A stretch of 16,152 nucleotides of DNA from Thermoanaerobaculia bacterium. GTDB taxonomy: Bacteria > Acidobacteriota > Thermoanaerobaculia > Gp7-AA8. Positions within the stretch are counted from its first letter, which is position 1. Each line of letters opens with the position of its first letter. The stretch spans positions 1 to 16,152 of the forward strand of contig JAMPYE010000031.1 in NCBI GenBank assembly GCA_023700825.1. Reading direction: 5' to 3'. The notes beneath the pieces are model-generated. The model searched no databases. It was given only the letters and a program-made list of their open reading frames with translations, and had not been told where the DNA came from. Positions 15,130 to 16,152 of this stretch are shown one piece after another. The translations under genes were made by a program, and so were the position numbers.

Positions 15130-16110
15130 ATGGAATCGAGTCTCGAGATCGGGTTTCTGAGAGTCGCCGAAAAGGCCGCTCTCGCCGCAGCCCGTACGAT
15201 GGGCTACGGCAACCGGAAGTACTCGGACCAGGTCGCCGTCGAGGCGATGCGCGAGGACATGTCGAAGCTGAACATGCGCGGCACGATCGTCATCGGCGAA
15301 GGCGAGCGTGACAAGGCCCCGATGCTCTATGTCGGCGAAGTCGTCGGACGCGAGCAGGACGAGCACGGCGACACGAACCCGGAAGTCGACATTGCCGTCG
15401 ACCCGCTCGAGGGAACGAACCTCTGCGCCACGGGCGCGCCGAACGCGATCACCGTTCTCGCCGCCGCGGAGAAGGGCGGCCTTCTCAACGCTCCCGACAT
15501 CTACATGGACAAGCTCGTCGTCGGCCCTACCGCGGCGAAATGGGTGTCGATCAACAACTCGGTCGAGGAGAACCTCCGCCAGATGGCCGAGGCGTTCAAG
15601 CGCGACGTCAACGAACTGACGATCGTCGTCCTCGACCGCGAGCGGCACCACGACCTGATCGGGCACATCCGCGAGGCGGGTGCCCGCATCAAGCTGATCG
15701 GCGACGGCGACCTCTCGGCCGGCATGTCGACGGCGATTCGCGGCACCGGCGTCCACGGAGTCATGGGAGTCGGCGGCGCACCGGAAGGTGTGCTCACGGC
15801 TGCTGCGATGCGTTGCCTCGGCGGTCGCATCCAGGCTCGCCTCAGGCCGCTCGAGAAGTGGCAAGAACAGCGCCTGAAGGACATGGGCTACACCGACTCG
15901 AACAAGGTCTACGAGACGAACGAGCTCGCCGGCGGCGACGACATCATCTTCGTCGCGACCGGCGTGACCGACGGCGACCTGCTGCGCGGCATCCGCTTTT
16001 TCGGCGGCGGCATCCGCTGCTCCTCGATCTTCATGTCGCTCAAGGCGAACACGATCCGTTTCGTCGACACGATCTACCGCGACGACTTGACGACGCCGAT
16101 CACGATGTAG
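15130..16110 (+). CDS. glpX: Class II fructose-1,6-bisphosphatase
   Basis: This 326-residue cytoplasmic enzyme dephosphorylates fructose 1,6-bisphosphate (and in some bacteria sedoheptulose 1,7-bisphosphate) in gluconeogenesis. It carries the GlpX family landmarks: FLRVAEKAALAAARTMGYG near the start, D33 in YSDQVAVEAMR, E57 in IGEGERDKAPM, and the metal/phosphatase signature DIAVDPLEGTN (87-97, with D91 and E94). LIGDGDLSAG, VGGAPEGVLTAAA and GVTDGDLL follow. The length is normal for the family and the reading frame is complete. ATG 15130 is preceded by GGGAGGG (15120-15126). The open frame continues far upstream inside gcdH, but only as a shadow. Synthesis by read-through from gcdH would have to pass the 12-bp hairpin; I see no TATAAT-like box in the 53-base gap. 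Confidence 0.95.
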   Translation: MESSLEIGFLRVAEKAALAAARTMGYGNRKYSDQVAVEAMREDMSKLNMRGTIVIGEGERDKAPMLYVGEVVGREQDEHGDTNPEVDIAVDPLEGTNLCATGAPNAITVLAAAEKGGLLNAPDIYMDKLVVGPTAAKWVSINNSVEENLRQMAEAFKRDVNELTIVVLDRERHHDLIGHIREAGARIKLIGDGDLSAGMSTAIRGTGVHGVMGVGGAPEGVLTAAAMRCLGGRIQARLRPLEKWQEQRLKDMGYTDSNKVYETNELAGGDDIIFVATGVTDGDLLRGIRFFGGGIRCSSIFMSLKANTIRFVDTIYRDDLTTPITM

Positions 16111-16152
16111 CGGGATTTTCCGGGTTCTGAGAAGCGCCGGCGCGAAAGTGCC

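Noticed and set aside
16134..16143. Palindrome GCGCCGGCGC after glpX as a terminator
   Set aside because: It is a short self-complementary G+C run with no loop and no T-run, and the window ends here, so it cannot be judged.
1..16152. CRISPR arrays, tRNA or rRNA genes, insertion sequences, prophage or defence genes
   Set aside because: I found no repeat-spacer pattern, tRNA-like cloverleaf, transposase, integrase, terminal inverted repeats or nuclease/helicase genes in the reading frames.

Overview
The window is gene-dense, strongly G+C-rich bacterial chromosome with ten protein-coding genes and no gap over about 185 bases. I see no rRNA, tRNA, transposase, phage gene or CRISPR array. The mix suggests a free-living heterotroph in a high-GC phylum. 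It combines an S46 dipeptidyl-peptidase, a two-domain periplasmic M16 peptidase, a DUF4230 protein, GT-C membrane glycosyltransferases, glutaryl-CoA dehydrogenase and a GlpX-type fructose bisphosphatase. Acidobacteriota (Thermoanaerobaculia-like) is my best guess, inferred from gene content and style and not proven here. Several genes are preceded by a clear -10 box of the form TA-N-(A/G)-A-T with no recognisable -35, two of them so close to the start codon that the mRNA would be leaderless or nearly so.

Layout. Bases 27-6790 hold a peptidase-rich block. It contains an exported M16 zinc peptidase (-), a membrane-anchored DUF4230 protein (-), a divergently read YpfJ-type putative zinc metallopeptidase (+), and a convergent S46 dipeptidyl-peptidase with DPP7-type specificity (-). 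A perfect bidirectional terminator separates the last two. Bases 6927-7985 encode an isocitrate/isopropylmalate dehydrogenase family enzyme with its own promoter and an unusual mixture of substrate and cofactor residues. Bases 8117-12997 form a four-gene minus-strand operon that looks like a surface-glycan or glycolipid module. Its genes are two tandem paralogous GT-C membrane glycosyltransferases, a polyprenyl-phosphate-sugar type GT2 glycosyltransferase, and a ChbG/HpnK-type carbohydrate deacetylase. A class I methyltransferase (13028-13672, +) is divergent from it across only 30 bases. Bases 13856-16110 hold glutaryl-CoA dehydrogenase and class II fructose-1,6-bisphosphatase, both on the plus strand and separated by a strong 12-bp hairpin.

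How the genes could work together. The three peptidases and glutaryl-CoA dehydrogenase (lysine/tryptophan breakdown) fit a peptide- and amino-acid-consuming life, with GlpX supplying gluconeogenesis; this is inference from co-location. In the glycan operon, the GT2 enzyme would load a sugar on a polyprenyl phosphate at the cytoplasmic face. One or both GT-C proteins would then transfer it outside, and the deacetylase would trim an N-acetyl sugar. I find no clearly unprecedented system. The points most worth a second look are the tandem GT-C pair (one copy lacking the acidic loop motif and the C-terminal beta-rich domain), the hybrid dehydrogenase, the very short divergent promoter and a 7-bp tandem repeat upstream of glutaryl-CoA dehydrogenase.
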